Below, piece after piece: positions 10,035-20,605 of a DNA stretch of 64,000 nucleotides (position 1 is its first letter; every line of letters begins with the position of its first letter). The DNA is from Gambelia wislizenii (taxonomy: Eukaryota; Chordata; Lepidosauria; Squamata; Crotaphytidae), in the NCBI GenBank assembly GCA_030847615.1, contig JAUMIR010000001.1, forward strand, positions 61,641,501 to 61,705,500. The letters are read 5' to 3'. Position numbers and translations under genes: made by a program. The notes beneath the pieces were generated by a model that saw only the letters and a program-made list of their open reading frames with translations, had not been told where the DNA came from and ran no database searches.

Positions 10035-10245
10035 CAGAAGACAAGATTCCATCTTCTATATGACATTCCTTCAGGTATTTAACAATGGCTATCATATCAC
10101 TTCTCTTTTCTTTGCCAAGCTCAACATACCCAGCTCCCTAAGCTGTTTCTCAAAGGCCTCATTTCCAGATCTTTTCCCATCATGGTCACCCTACTCTGAA
10201 CACATTCCAGCTGACCAATATCCTTCTTGCCATAACCCACCCTCT
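10035..10245 (-). mobile_element. CR1 LINE fragment
   Basis: The plus strand shows ACATACCCAGCTCCCTAAGC and ACATTCCAGCTGACCAATAT, the reverse of the CR1 ORF2 C-terminal region seen in the copies at 15.4 kb and 49.8 kb. Both ends are truncated. Confidence 0.72.
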
Positions 10246-10480
10246 GGAGTTGGGAGATTCAGACACAGAGGAATCAGATTTCCAGGAATATATGAGTCAT
10301 GATGGCAGTGGCCGAGTCTGAGGAGTTAGGGGCTGAGGTGGTGAAGTGTAAGCAGTTGGGAGACCTACTCCACAGCAGGAGGTGGCAGGCACTGAGTATG
10401 TGCTGCCATCCTTTGAAGATAATCAAAGAGATAAGGAGAGACTATGCCAATCCCAGCTGCTGTTAAATAGGAAACACTGA

Positions 10481-10684
10481 GGAGATTTTCAGACAGCGTT
10501 TTAGAGAGCCTTCCGTGCTTAAAATATGGCGCGGCTGCTTCCGAAGCTTCACGGAAGTGACATTGATGATTTTGGGAGAGGGACGGCGGCATCCGAAAAC
10601 GACCCCCTGCCATGCAAGACCTCCGTTCCTCTCCCGGGACCTCATCCTGCGGTAGGCTCTCTAAAACGCTGTCTGAAAATCTCC
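10481..10684. mobile_element. 204-bp MITE with 31-bp perfect TIRs
   Basis: The first 31 bases (starting GGAGATTTTCAGACAGCG) are exactly the reverse complement of the last 31. TGA lies outside both ends (10478-10480 and 10685-10687). The interior carries a second palindrome around CTTCCGTG and CACGGAAG. The terminal GGAGATT-TCAGA motif is shared with elements at 22.8, 27.05 and 38.1/44.6 kb. The element has no coding capacity. Confidence 0.8.
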
Positions 10685-10784
10685 TGACTCAGTAAGCACC
10701 TGGTGTTTTGAGACAGACACCTATAAATCTCCAGCAGCTCCCTGGAGTCTTTGTTACTTGCAACTGTTCTGCCTTGGTGGCTGT

Positions 10785-11045
10785 CAGTACTCTTTGGCAT
10801 TAGTGTTTTCTTGACCTCAGACTGGCTACGACTGACAACTCTCTTTTACTCCTTACTAGCTTTGCTTACCTGGATTACTGACTTGCAGTAATAATTTCTG
10901 GACTGGCTGATGACCACCCTTTTGTTTCTCTCTTCACTTTGCTGGATAACCAGTGATTGACCTGAACTGGATTAACTACTTGGCAGCTCTTGCATTCCAA
11001 CCCCTGACTCCTGGATCACTTACTGACTGGAGCATAGGGCATTTA
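10785..11045 (+). repeat. Dispersed repeat shared with 29.56 kb
   Basis: Blocks such as GACTGGCTACGACTGAC, GGACTGGCTGATGA and CATTCCAACC, in the same order, recur at about 29555-29795. Upstream, CCTATAAATCTCCAGCAGC (about 10721) looks promoter-like. The source is probably an LTR or UTR of a retroelement, but I cannot name it. The surrounding 10250-11400 otherwise shows no gene. Confidence 0.5.
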
Positions 11046-11424
11046 TTGAACTGTGGAGAGTGCAAGAGACTGAACAGCAAAACAGAACTAGCAGCTGTTA
11101 GCTGTGACCCAACCAAATTAGTGACTTGGCAGATGCCCTACCCAATTGTACCACATGTTCAGCGAGAGTACATAGTTCCAAAGAAAAATACTCACACCAG
11201 CCTCCAAACAGAACAGCCAAACAATCAGCCCTAACTTCAAAAACACTTTCTGTCTCCTCAGAGACTCAGCTTCAAAAACTCAGAAAGCAGCTATGACCAC
11301 ACAAGCTCCCAACCAGCATAGCCAGACAATCAGTCTTGACCTCCTCATACACAAGCCCATTGGTTTAGCTCTTGCTGTCTGGAAAACAAATGCTCTCCAT
11401 CATTTACATTACTGTATATGTAAA

Positions 11425-11891
11425 GGGCTTACCACTCTCTGAAGAAAAGAAGCAAGGCAGCAGGAACATTTCATCTTTCCTGCTGCCTTACCACATAATG
11501 TTGTCATTCTCCCAGTGTTCTCTCATTCTGGTCCCATGGCGGACTGAGCTAAAACCACATCTTTTTTGCTAATAGGTTTTTTTAGTTAGCAAAAATACAC
11601 AGTTTTACCTTGGTCCCTCATGGGACTGGAATGAAAAGACGACGATGCCATCATCATCATCACTCTTTCTTCCCAAGGCTGGGACCCACAGCAGCTCACA
11701 CTTTTAAAAAATATGCAATTATTAAAACAGGATTAAACTAATTATGTTATTAAAACAATATCAAAATATTTAACAGAACAAAATATACTGTAAAGTATTA
11801 AAAACTGTTTTCTTTTAAAAAAGAATAAGACAGCACGGGAGACAAAACATTCCTGCTGCCTTGCTTCTTTTCTTCAGAGTGCGGTAAGCCC
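11425..11891. mobile_element. Possible DNA element with ~40-bp inverted ends
   Basis: GGGCTTACCACTCTCTGAAG at 11425 and the following AAAAGAAGCAAGGCAGCAGG are mirrored on the other strand by the segment ending at 11891, with about two mismatches in 40 bases. The interior includes a (CAT)n-flanked segment at about 11650-11720 that resembles an L2 3' end. No clear target duplication is visible. Confidence 0.45.
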
Positions 11892-12930
11892 CAGAGCTTG
11901 GAAAAAATACCCTTGGACTATAATTTCCAAAAAACAAAAAAACAAACAAAAAAACCCTAGCCAATGGATGACGGATTCTGGAATCTGTGGTCTAGAAGGC
12001 AACTTTTACAAGCTTTGGCTAAATGTACATATCTCACTCAGCCTTTCATTATGGGTCTTGGAACTAAATATAATTGCTAATCCAAACTGGAATAGACCTA
12101 CTGAATTAATGCAGTTTTGGTAACCTAGGCCTCTCATCATCTTTGTCCTTCTTCTTTCAATATATTCCAATATGCTGATATCTTCCTTAAACTATCATTT
12201 GAGTTTGTTAGGGAGAAATTGGTCCTAAGAGACTCACTGAAACCCCATTGAATAGGTTTTATAAGCTCATATAGACTGGTATAGAACAGCAATTATATTC
12301 ATGCCAGAAATTGTGCCGAAATGCTCTTCTCTTCTTTCCTTAATGTTTTTCTCGCACAAGTTCTTTTTTTACTCTGAAGGGTTGAGATGTACACTAGGCA
12401 TGATAAGCACAAAGAGCCTAGGTGTACATTTTCTGATATAATTCGGCAGCGATAAATTCTTCTGTGGTCCATGGTTCCCAAAAGGCAACAGACTGCTTCT
12501 CTGTAGCAGTGCTTTGGGTGGTTGATTCCCAACCACACATAACCATCTGCTGCCTACCTTCTGTCTGAGCTGTTGTAAATTACAGCAAATCTAGTGCAAA
12601 TTTACTAATCAAATCACAAGGTGTCCTCCAAAGACATTAATATGCCATGTTATGTTGTTAAGATATCTTGTACTGCTGAAGGAGGTGTTGTTCTTGTGGT
12701 AGTTTGAAGATGAGTTGGGAACTGACCATATCATTGAGCTGCAGATTAATCAGATACTGACTTGGGATGACTTAAACATCAAGCATGAAATACTTCACCG
12801 TTACAGAGTGCACAGGCCAATGTTATAAACAATATGCAAAAGAGAAATAAGACATTTAAGTATACTGTAGATGATCTCTGTTTTTTAAGCTGTAAGATAT
12901 ATTGAATTTAAGCTGTAAGATATATTGCAT
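11892..12930. other. No recognised feature
   Basis: No coding sequence or named repeat is visible. The phrase AAGCTGTAAGATATATTG is duplicated at about 12888-12925, just upstream of the CR1 element. Confidence 0.4.
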
Positions 12931-13267
12931 TATTTCCTGCCAGTGAGAAGAAGGAGAGCAGCTTCTGGAGAGCAATTTTGAGTGGAGGCTTTCCAAGCCA
13001 GTTTCCTGCCAGGGATAAGAAGGAGAGCAGCTTCTGGAGAGCCATTTTGAGTGGTGAGTTTGATTTTTTTTTTAAACTGTTGGGAGAGGCTGCTTGTTTC
13101 TGAAGGGGGTGGAGCTTCTGGGAGTTTGAATTTTTTAAAACTCTTGGGAGAGGCTGCTTAATGTGCCTAATGGCATGCAAATTTGACCGAACAAACAAAA
13201 ATACAGCATTCCTAAAAGTACAGCTTTGAGTTCTCAGCATTAACTAAGAGTTCTAAAAGATTTCACC

Positions 13268-14239
13268 ATGGACACTGAGGGGGCTGCTGTGGTCACCTGC
13301 AACACTTGTGGGATGTTTGTCTTCTTGTCTACAGACGTGGGGAACTTCACACGCACCACGTGCAAGTTGGTAGCCCTTCTGGAGGAGAAATTCCAGCAGC
13401 TGGAAACAAGGGTAGCTACACTTCAGCATATTAAGAAGCAAGAGGTTTTCCTGGACAGAAAAGAACCAACAGTTTTGGGTGGGGACCGCACAGAGGAACT
13501 GGCTGAGGAGGAGAGTGTCACTCCACAGAAACAGGAGGTTGATAGCTGGAGGAATGTCACACACAGAACAAGGAAATCCAGGGATTCTTCGAGCAGCTTG
13601 CAGCTACAGAATCGATTCGAAGCCCTTTCCCTTATCAAGGACAATGAGGAAGAACAGAATGGACAGACTTCAGGGGCAGAGCAGGGGACCCTGAGAGTAC
13701 CACCGCAAGGAACATCAGCTGCGAAGCCTCAGGGGAGGTGTGTGGTGGTGGGGGGACGCCTTGCTGTGGGGTACAGAAGAAGTGGTTTGTGGGCCTGATA
13801 AGATGTCTCAGGAGGTGTGTTGTCTCCCTGGGGCAAAGATCCGTAATGTGACGGAGAGGCTGACAAGGCTCGTTAAGCCTACTCTTTACCCCTTCCTTTT
13901 GGTCCATGTGGGAACCAACAATACTGTAAGGCCCAGCTTTCACAAGATCAGAAGATATTATGAGGCTCTGGGAGGAAGCTGAAAGAAATGGATGCACAGG
14001 TTGTCATCTCGTCTCTTCTGCCAGTTGAAGGGCATGGTCCAGGAAGGGAGAGGAAAATAGCCGATGTAAACAACTGGCTCCATAGATGGTGTTGCCGAGA
14101 ACAATTTGGATTCTTGGATCATGGGCTGTGCTTCCATGAGGGGGGACTTCTGGCAAGAGATGGGGTGCATCTTAAGACAGTTGGCAGAAACATTTTTGCC
14201 TACAGTCTCAAGATTTTGATCAGGAGGGCTTTAAACTGA
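13268..14239 (+). pseudogene. CR1 ORF1 relic (coiled region plus SGNH esterase-like domain)
   Basis: CR1 ORF1 encodes a nucleic-acid-binding protein which, in many CR1 elements, carries an esterase domain. Here the first frame runs 13268-13798. It starts MDTEGAAVVTCNTCGMF, with Cys pairs suggestive of a degenerate zinc-binding start, then has a charged helical stretch rich in Glu and Gln. The frame then shifts. The esterase block-I region (GDALLWGTE) and a block-III-like GTNN (family norm GTND) continue in 13740-13982. The Asp/His block (RDGVHL) follows in 13988-14239. The frame changes and altered catalytic blocks show that it is inactive. Confidence 0.75.
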
Positions 14240-14371
14240 GTCATATGGGGGAGGGAGACAGTATTCTGGAAGGCAAAACGGCTGGAGAAAATAGAGAAAT
14301 CAGAAAATCAAACTGTCATAGAGGGAACAAGGCAAACAACGCAAGGACCCAACAATGGGAGGCAGAAAAAC

Positions 14372-15850
14372 TTGCACAGGCAGCAAGTAAAGGGAACACA
14401 TGGTCTTAGATGTCTCTACACTAATGCACAGAGCATGAGAAATAAGCAAGATGAACTTGAACTCCTAGCACTACAAAGCAAGTATGATATAATAGGCATT
14501 ACTGAAACCTGGTGGGATGAGTCTAATGATTGGAATGTAGGAATAGAGGGGTATAACTTTATAAGAGCAACAGGCCAAACAGGAAAGGAGGAGGAATAGC
14601 ATTATATGTCAGGGATATTTACACCAAAACTTCAAGGTCTAGCAAATTCCTGACTTGCCTGGAAGACAATTTCATGGTCCAAAAGGTGGAAGAGGCAACA
14701 AGGGGGCCAGCTATTTTAGACCTGATCCTAACCAACAGAGATGAAATTCTTGCAAACAAGCTTGTAAAATGTGTGCTAGACAAGTTAACTATTCAATGGA
14801 TTTGTAATTGGTTGACTGGCCGAACCCAAAGGGTGCTCAGCAGTGGCTCCTCTTCGTCTTGGAAAGATGTGACCAGTGTGGTGCCACAAGGTTCGGTCTT
14901 GTGCCCAGTGCTATTCAACATCTTTATCAATGACTTGGATGAGGGAATTAGGGGCATACTTACCAAATTTACAGATGACACCAAATTAGGAGGAGTAGCT
15001 AATACCCTAGAGGACATGATCAAAATTCAGAATGACCTAGATAGACTGGAGAGCAGGGCCAAAGCTAACAAAATGAAATTCAATATGGAGAAATGTAAAG
15101 TACTGCTCATAGGGAGGAAAAATGAAATGCATAGATATAGCATGGGAGAGACCTGGCTGAATGAGACTACGTGCGAAGGGATCTAGGAGTCCTAGTAGAC
15201 CACAAGTTGAACATGAGTCAACAGTGTGATGCGGCAGCTAAAAAGGCCAATGCGATTTTGGACTGCATCAATAGAAGTATAGTGTCCAGATCAAGGGAAG
15301 TAATAGTGCCGCTCTATTCTGCCTTGGTCAGACCTCACCTAGAATACTGTGTCTAGTTCTGGGCACCACAATTCAAAAAGGATATGGACAAATTGAAGTG
15401 TGTCCAGAGAAGGGCGACTAAAATGGTGAAATGTCTTGAAACAATGCCTTATGAGGAGAGCCTTAGGGAGCTGGATATGTTTAGCCTGGAAAAAAAGACG
15501 GTTAAGTGGCGATATGATAGCCCTGTTTAAGTATTTGAAGGGGTGTCCTTTTAAGGATGAACCAGGCTTGTTTTTCTGCTGCTGCAGAGACTGGAACACG
15601 GAGCAATGGATGCAAGCTCCAGGAACAGAGATTCCACCTCAACATTAGGAGGAACTTTCTGACAGTAAGAGCTGTTCGGCAGTGGAACACACTCCCTCGG
15701 AGCGTGGTAGGGTCTCCTTCCTTGGAGGTCTTTAAACAGAGGCTGGTTGGCCATCTGTCGGGGATGCTTTGATTGTGATTTCCTGTGTGGCAGGATGTTG
15801 GACTGGATGGCCCTCGTGGTTTCTTCCAACTCTGCAATTCTGTGGTTCTA
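14372..15850 (+). pseudogene. CR1 ORF2 relic (endonuclease/reverse transcriptase)
   Basis: The ORF2 polyprotein nicks DNA and copies the LINE RNA at the target. The N-terminal part is an APE-type endonuclease start with NAQSMRNKQ and GITETWWDES (14408-14535). After a stop, 14674-15186 carries the endonuclease end ([11 protein letters not shown]) fused to the RT core with [13 protein letters not shown] and an altered catalytic box FTDD (normally FADD). The frame then shifts into the [17 protein letters not shown] region (15171-15356) and the C-terminal LEVFKQRL region (15557-15772). Several frameshifts and an internal deletion make it non-functional. Confidence 0.85.
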
Positions 15851-15862
15851 TGATTCTATGAA

Positions 15863-16829
15863 TGTTTCCTTATGGTGGATAATTATGCAAATGGTGGACA
15901 ATTATGCAATTATCAATGGATTCTGCATTATATTCTGGGGAGCACATTTGCATCCTTGCAAAGGTACGAGATGAACTGTTAGGTCAGAGAAGAACCAAAA
16001 CTTTCTCTTCTGGTCGCAATTTTAGTGAAATATCAGTAGTAGTGTGAAGATTGCTTCTTCTACCAATATTGGTTGCAACTCCTATATCTTATATTTTTAT
16101 ATCCAAAATACTGAAACTCTAGTGTAGAGCTGTATTGAAATTCTGTAAAAATTTTCAAAATTCATTTCTGAACTTGTGTTTCAACATTTAAATTCTGGAA
16201 ATGAACCTTGAAGTCTGTATTTGATAGTGATGAATTAATGAAATTAATATAAACCTACTTGCTCCTGCTTGAGGCTCGTGAACACAATTGTTTCAGTTGT
16301 CAAAGGTGGTGCTGACTATTAAACACATGCCAAATATCGGCACTTTCAATGAACAGTCACCATCAGAAATCACAAGAGGAGAATTCTAACAGCATGTTGG
16401 AGAACAAACTTTTAGAGAGGAAATACATTTATTCACAGAAACTAATGAAAAGCCACTTTGGGAAGGATCCATACATCGGTTGGGTATCATACATTTGCGC
16501 ACAAAAAACCTCAGGTTTAGTCCCTGAAATATCCAGCTAGACTTGAAAAGGCTCCTGACTGAAACTCTGCCTATTGGAGTATGCATTACTGAGTTAGGTA
16601 TATGATTGATCAGAATTGGTATAAAGCAGGTACATGTGGGTTTTCTCCCTGTTCCTAGTAGATCAATATTATACATTCTCCTTTCAGCAGAATGATTATG
16701 TGCCCTTGTAAACAGCTTCATTCTTCCTCTAAATGTCTTCAAGATGATCATATATGTTATTGCTTCACATTTTTATGTTTACCATATCTCAGAACTATAG
16801 TATTTAAAATTCCTCTCCACTGACACCCC
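15863..16829. other. No recognised feature
   Basis: AT-rich intergenic-looking sequence between the CR1 copy and the next LINE. Short frames only. Confidence 0.4.
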
Positions 16830-19800
16830 CTTGTCATGGGGGAGAGGCTTGTGTACCCTAATGAAGTTTTGAGCTATGCTGGTGGTGGCATAATAGCCAC
16901 CGCTAAAGTCTCCCATGCCAGACAGGTCAAAACTGAAGGGTGTGACAAAGAGCATCAAAGGGCAGGATGCACTCTCTAGCCTTATGGCAACCATCCTAGG
17001 AGAAGGAAAACTCTAATTCCAAACCTGGGCAGATGGTGCCCGTTCAACCCTGTAAGGTCAACCATCTAAGAGAAGGAAACTCTAATCAAACCTACAACCT
17101 GAGGACCTCATTGCTACCATCCATGCTTGCAAGGCCACAGCAGATGAACCTTTGGTTTAAAGGGTGAGGCCAGTTCTGTGCATATTGTGCTCCACCAGAA
17201 AAAAACCATTCCACAGGCTCAAAGGATAAATCCAATTCCGAAAAAGCCCTGTAGCGATAGGCGAGGGACAAAACGGCAGGTGTAAAAATGCACTAGAAGC
17301 CACAGACGCAACCCTGCATGCAGGCGGTTCAGGACTTTAGTCGCTCGAGGCTGACCCGGGAGATGACAAGTCTTGTTCGGCAGCATCCTGAACGACCAAG
17401 CAGCCTTTTTTAAGGAGAGCACTGCTTGCTCCATATGGAGAGGGGCCTAGAAAAGGTGGCGTAATGAAAGCTCATCCCCCAACTACCTGGTTGGCTAGCC
17501 ACGGCCAACGGGCAACTTCTGATGTAGTCGAACCAAGGCAAAGAAACAAAGGCACACACCGGCCCCCAAAGGTGTAAATAAACTGAAGCTTGCATGCTGG
17601 AACATCAGAACCATGCAAGACACTGCAGATAGTGGACGGCCTGAGCGTTGATCTGCACTAATAGCTCATGAACTATCATGACGTAATTTTGGCATGGCTG
17701 CTATTAGTCAAGCTCATCTCCATGAGGAAGGCAGCCTTAAAGAACACCGGCTACACACTTTACTGGTCTGGCAAACCTAAAACTGAAAAACATCTTTCAG
17801 GAGTAGGTTTTATGATTAAAAAATTCCATTGCCTCCAAACTCGAAACCCTGCCAACAGGACACTCTGATCTCATTATTTCATTACACCTCCCAGACATTG
17901 TTCTCTTCAGTATATATGCCCCAACTATGCAAGCTGACCCTGTTGAGAAAGACAAATTCTACACAGACCTATGGTACCTCATACAAAAAGTCCCTGTAGA
18001 AGATGAATTTATTATCCTTGGTGACTTCAATGCCAGAGTTGGAAAGAAAACCAAAGCCTGGAAAGTGTTTTAGGCAAACATGGTGTTGGAAATTGCAATG
18101 ATAATGGACAACTCCTGCTAGAGTTCTGTGCAGAACAACTACTGACTATTACAAACACTATCTTTCAGCAGAAAGATAGCTTGAAGACAACATGGATGCA
18201 TCCCTGATCCAAACACTGACACCTCATTGACTATGTTCTAGTCCACCAGAGAAACATTCGCTATGTCCATCATACTCTAGTAATGCCCAGTGCAGAATGC
18301 CAAACAGATTATTGCCTCATCAGATGTAAATTAAATCTTCATCTTAAACTCAAACCTAAGAGGGGCAGCATCTTAAAGAGGAGACTACAAGTCAACAATC
18401 TTCAACAAGCTACCATGAGAGACAACCTCCAGGCAAACCTGCAAACAAAACTTGAAGACCATCCTACAGATCCTTCTCCTATAGTGCTTTGGCAAAATAT
18501 CAAAAACAGTATCCTCCAGTCTGCGGAAGAATTCCTAGGGTTTGCCCATAAGAAAAATCAATACTGGTTTGATGAAAACAACCAAGAGATCCAGGAGCTG
18601 TTGGCAAAGAAGAGAACTGCTCACCAGGCATACCTCAGCCAGCCAACTTGCCATGTAAGAAAAGCAGCTTCCTGTCTCACATGTAGTATACTTCAACAAA
18701 ATCTCCAAGACATTCAGAACAAGTGGTGGATCAATATAGCAGAAAAGACACAAGGCTATGCAGATCTGGGTGATCTTAGAGGGTTTTACGAAGCTCTTAA
18801 AGCAGTGTTTGGACCTACTTATCAGGTCCAAAGCTCCTTATACAGTACAGATGATCAAACACTAATTACTGATAAAGCCTCCATCCTGAATCGATGGGCT
18901 GAACATTTTCAAAGTCTCTTCAGTGCCAACCAAGTAGTCCAAGGCTCAGCTATCCAACATATGATGCAAAAGCTGATGAAAAATGTATTGGACATAGCTC
19001 CTACTTTGGAAGAGACCCTTAAGGGCCATACAGCAGATGAAAAATGGCAAGGTAGCTGTGATTGATAGAATCCCACCTGAAGTTTGGAAACATGGAAGTC
19101 ATGTACTCCATGATAAATTCCACAAACTCCTTGTGAATTGCTGGGAAAAAGGGGAACTGCCATCAGATCTCCGAGATGCAGTCATCTCGGAGTCAATCTC
19201 ATTGCTCAAACTATCGAGGTATAACACTACTCTCTATTGCTCGAAAAATCCTTGCAAGGATACTGCTGAATCGATTAGTTCCTGCTATTGCAGAAGAACT
19301 ACTTCCTGAAAGCCACTGTGGCTTCAGAGCCAATAGGAGTACTACAGATATGGTATTTGCCCTTAGACAACTGCAAGAAAAATGTAGAGAGCAGAACAAG
19401 GGACTCTATGTAACATTTGCTGACCTCACCAAAGCCTTCGACACTGTGAGTAGAAAAGGTCTATGGCAGATCCTGAAAAGTCTAGGATGTCCCCCCAAAT
19501 TCCATAAAATGATTATCTTGCTACACGAGGGCCTGCACGGTCAAGTCAGATATGGCGATGCTCTTTCAGATCCCTTTCTAATAACTAATGGAGTGAAGCA
19601 AGGTTGTCTTCTTGCTGCAACTTTATTTTCAATCTTCTTCAGCATGATGCTCCAAAGGGCTACGGCAGAGCTTGAAGAGGAAGACGGCATCTATATACAT
19701 TACCATATTGATGGTAGCTTGTTTAACTTAAGCCATCTGAGGGCTCGCACTAAGACTCTAAACTATCTAGTCTGTGAGCTGCTCTTCGCTGATGATGCTG

Positions 19801-20603
19801 CCCTTGTTGCCCACACAGAAGCAGCTCTGCAGTGCCTAACATCCTGCTTCGCAACAGCTGCAGAGCTATTTGGGCTGGAAGTCAACCTGAAGAAAACGGG
19901 AAGTTCTCTACCAGCCTGCACCACAGGATGAACACCACCATCCCCACATTGCTGTAGGCAAATCTGTGCTCAAGTCCGTTCAGCAGTTCACCTACCTGGG
20001 AAGCATCATCCCCTCAGATGCCAAGATTGACAAAGAGATTGATCACAGATTAGCAAAGGCATATAGCGCATTTCGAAGACTTTACAAAAGAGTCTGGAGT
20101 AACAAACACGTGAGGCAAAGCACAAACATCAGTGTGTATAGAGCCATTGTACTGTCTATTCTCCTTTATGGGTGTGAAACATGGGTCACCTATCACCACC
20201 ACCTATGACTCCTCGAACGCTTTCATCAGCGCTGTCTACGCACAATCCTAAATATACACTGGACTGACTATGTGACGAATGTTGCTATCCTCGAGCAAGC
20301 AGGGATCACCAGCATTGAGGCCATGATATTGAGAACACAGCTGCACTGGGCAGGGCACATTTCCAGGATGGAGGACCATCGCCTCCCAAAAATAGTACTC
20401 CACGGTTAACTCACCATGGGTCAGCGTAAGAGGAGCACTCCAAAAAAGTGATGCAAGGACTCCCTGAAAACAACATCTGCTGTGCTTTCTGCAACCGGAC
20501 ATGTTAATCTCGGATTGGCTTTTTCAGTCATCAGCACACTTGCAGAAAGCATGGGATGAGTCCTTCCTGAATCTTTATTTGCAAAGGAAAGCCAGAGAAA
20601 GTA
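16830..20603 (+). mobile_element. Near full-length LINE, clade uncertain (possibly Vingi/Ingi-like)
   Basis: This is the longest copy of a LINE family present four times in the window (also 6.3, 25.3 and 60.7 kb). It has a long, locally GC-richer 5' leader (about 16830-17570, with GTCGCTCGAGGCTGACCCGG), an APE-type endonuclease, a reverse transcriptase and a C-terminal region. It ends GAAAGCCAGAGAAAG, the beginning of an (AG)n-type tail seen in sister copies. No RNase H domain is visible. The clade assignment rests on the overall layout and a C-terminal Cys/His finger in the 60.7-kb copy. RTE-like or other placements are possible. Confidence 0.7.
17582..20545 (+). pseudogene. LINE ORF relic: APE endonuclease and reverse transcriptase
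   Basis: The frame opens near 17582 with the endonuclease motif KLACWNIRTMQD. Broken pieces follow: GYTLYWSGKP, SIYAPTMQADP, and the GDFNARVGK catalytic block (about 18019-18046). The pre-RT region is open in 18283-19065. The RT domain is in 19176-19931 and shows FADLTKAFDTVSRKGLW, NGVKQGCLLAATLF and an intact FADDAALVA box. The tail (19966-20208) has TYLGSIIPSD and LYGCETWVTY. Multiple stops and frameshifts, and a deletion near 20460 in the C-terminal part, make it inactive. A conserved YADD/FADD box shows that decay is moderate. Confidence 0.82.
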
Positions 20604-20605
20604 AT

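Larger units (their letters stand above)
12934..15862 (+). mobile_element. CR1 LINE, internally deleted, with 5' UTR repeats
   Basis: The element contains a putative 5' UTR, ORF1 remnants, the first part of the ORF2 endonuclease, a reverse-transcriptase core and the CR1 3' end, which finishes TTCTATGATTCTATGAATG. Two near-identical ~50-bp blocks (12934-12985 and about 12999-13056, sharing AAGGAGAGCAGCTTCTGGAG) lie upstream of ORF1, like tandem 5' UTR units. At about 2.9 kb it is shorter than full-length CR1 (usually above 4 kb) because most of the endonuclease-to-RT region is missing near 14.6-14.75 kb. Confidence 0.85.
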
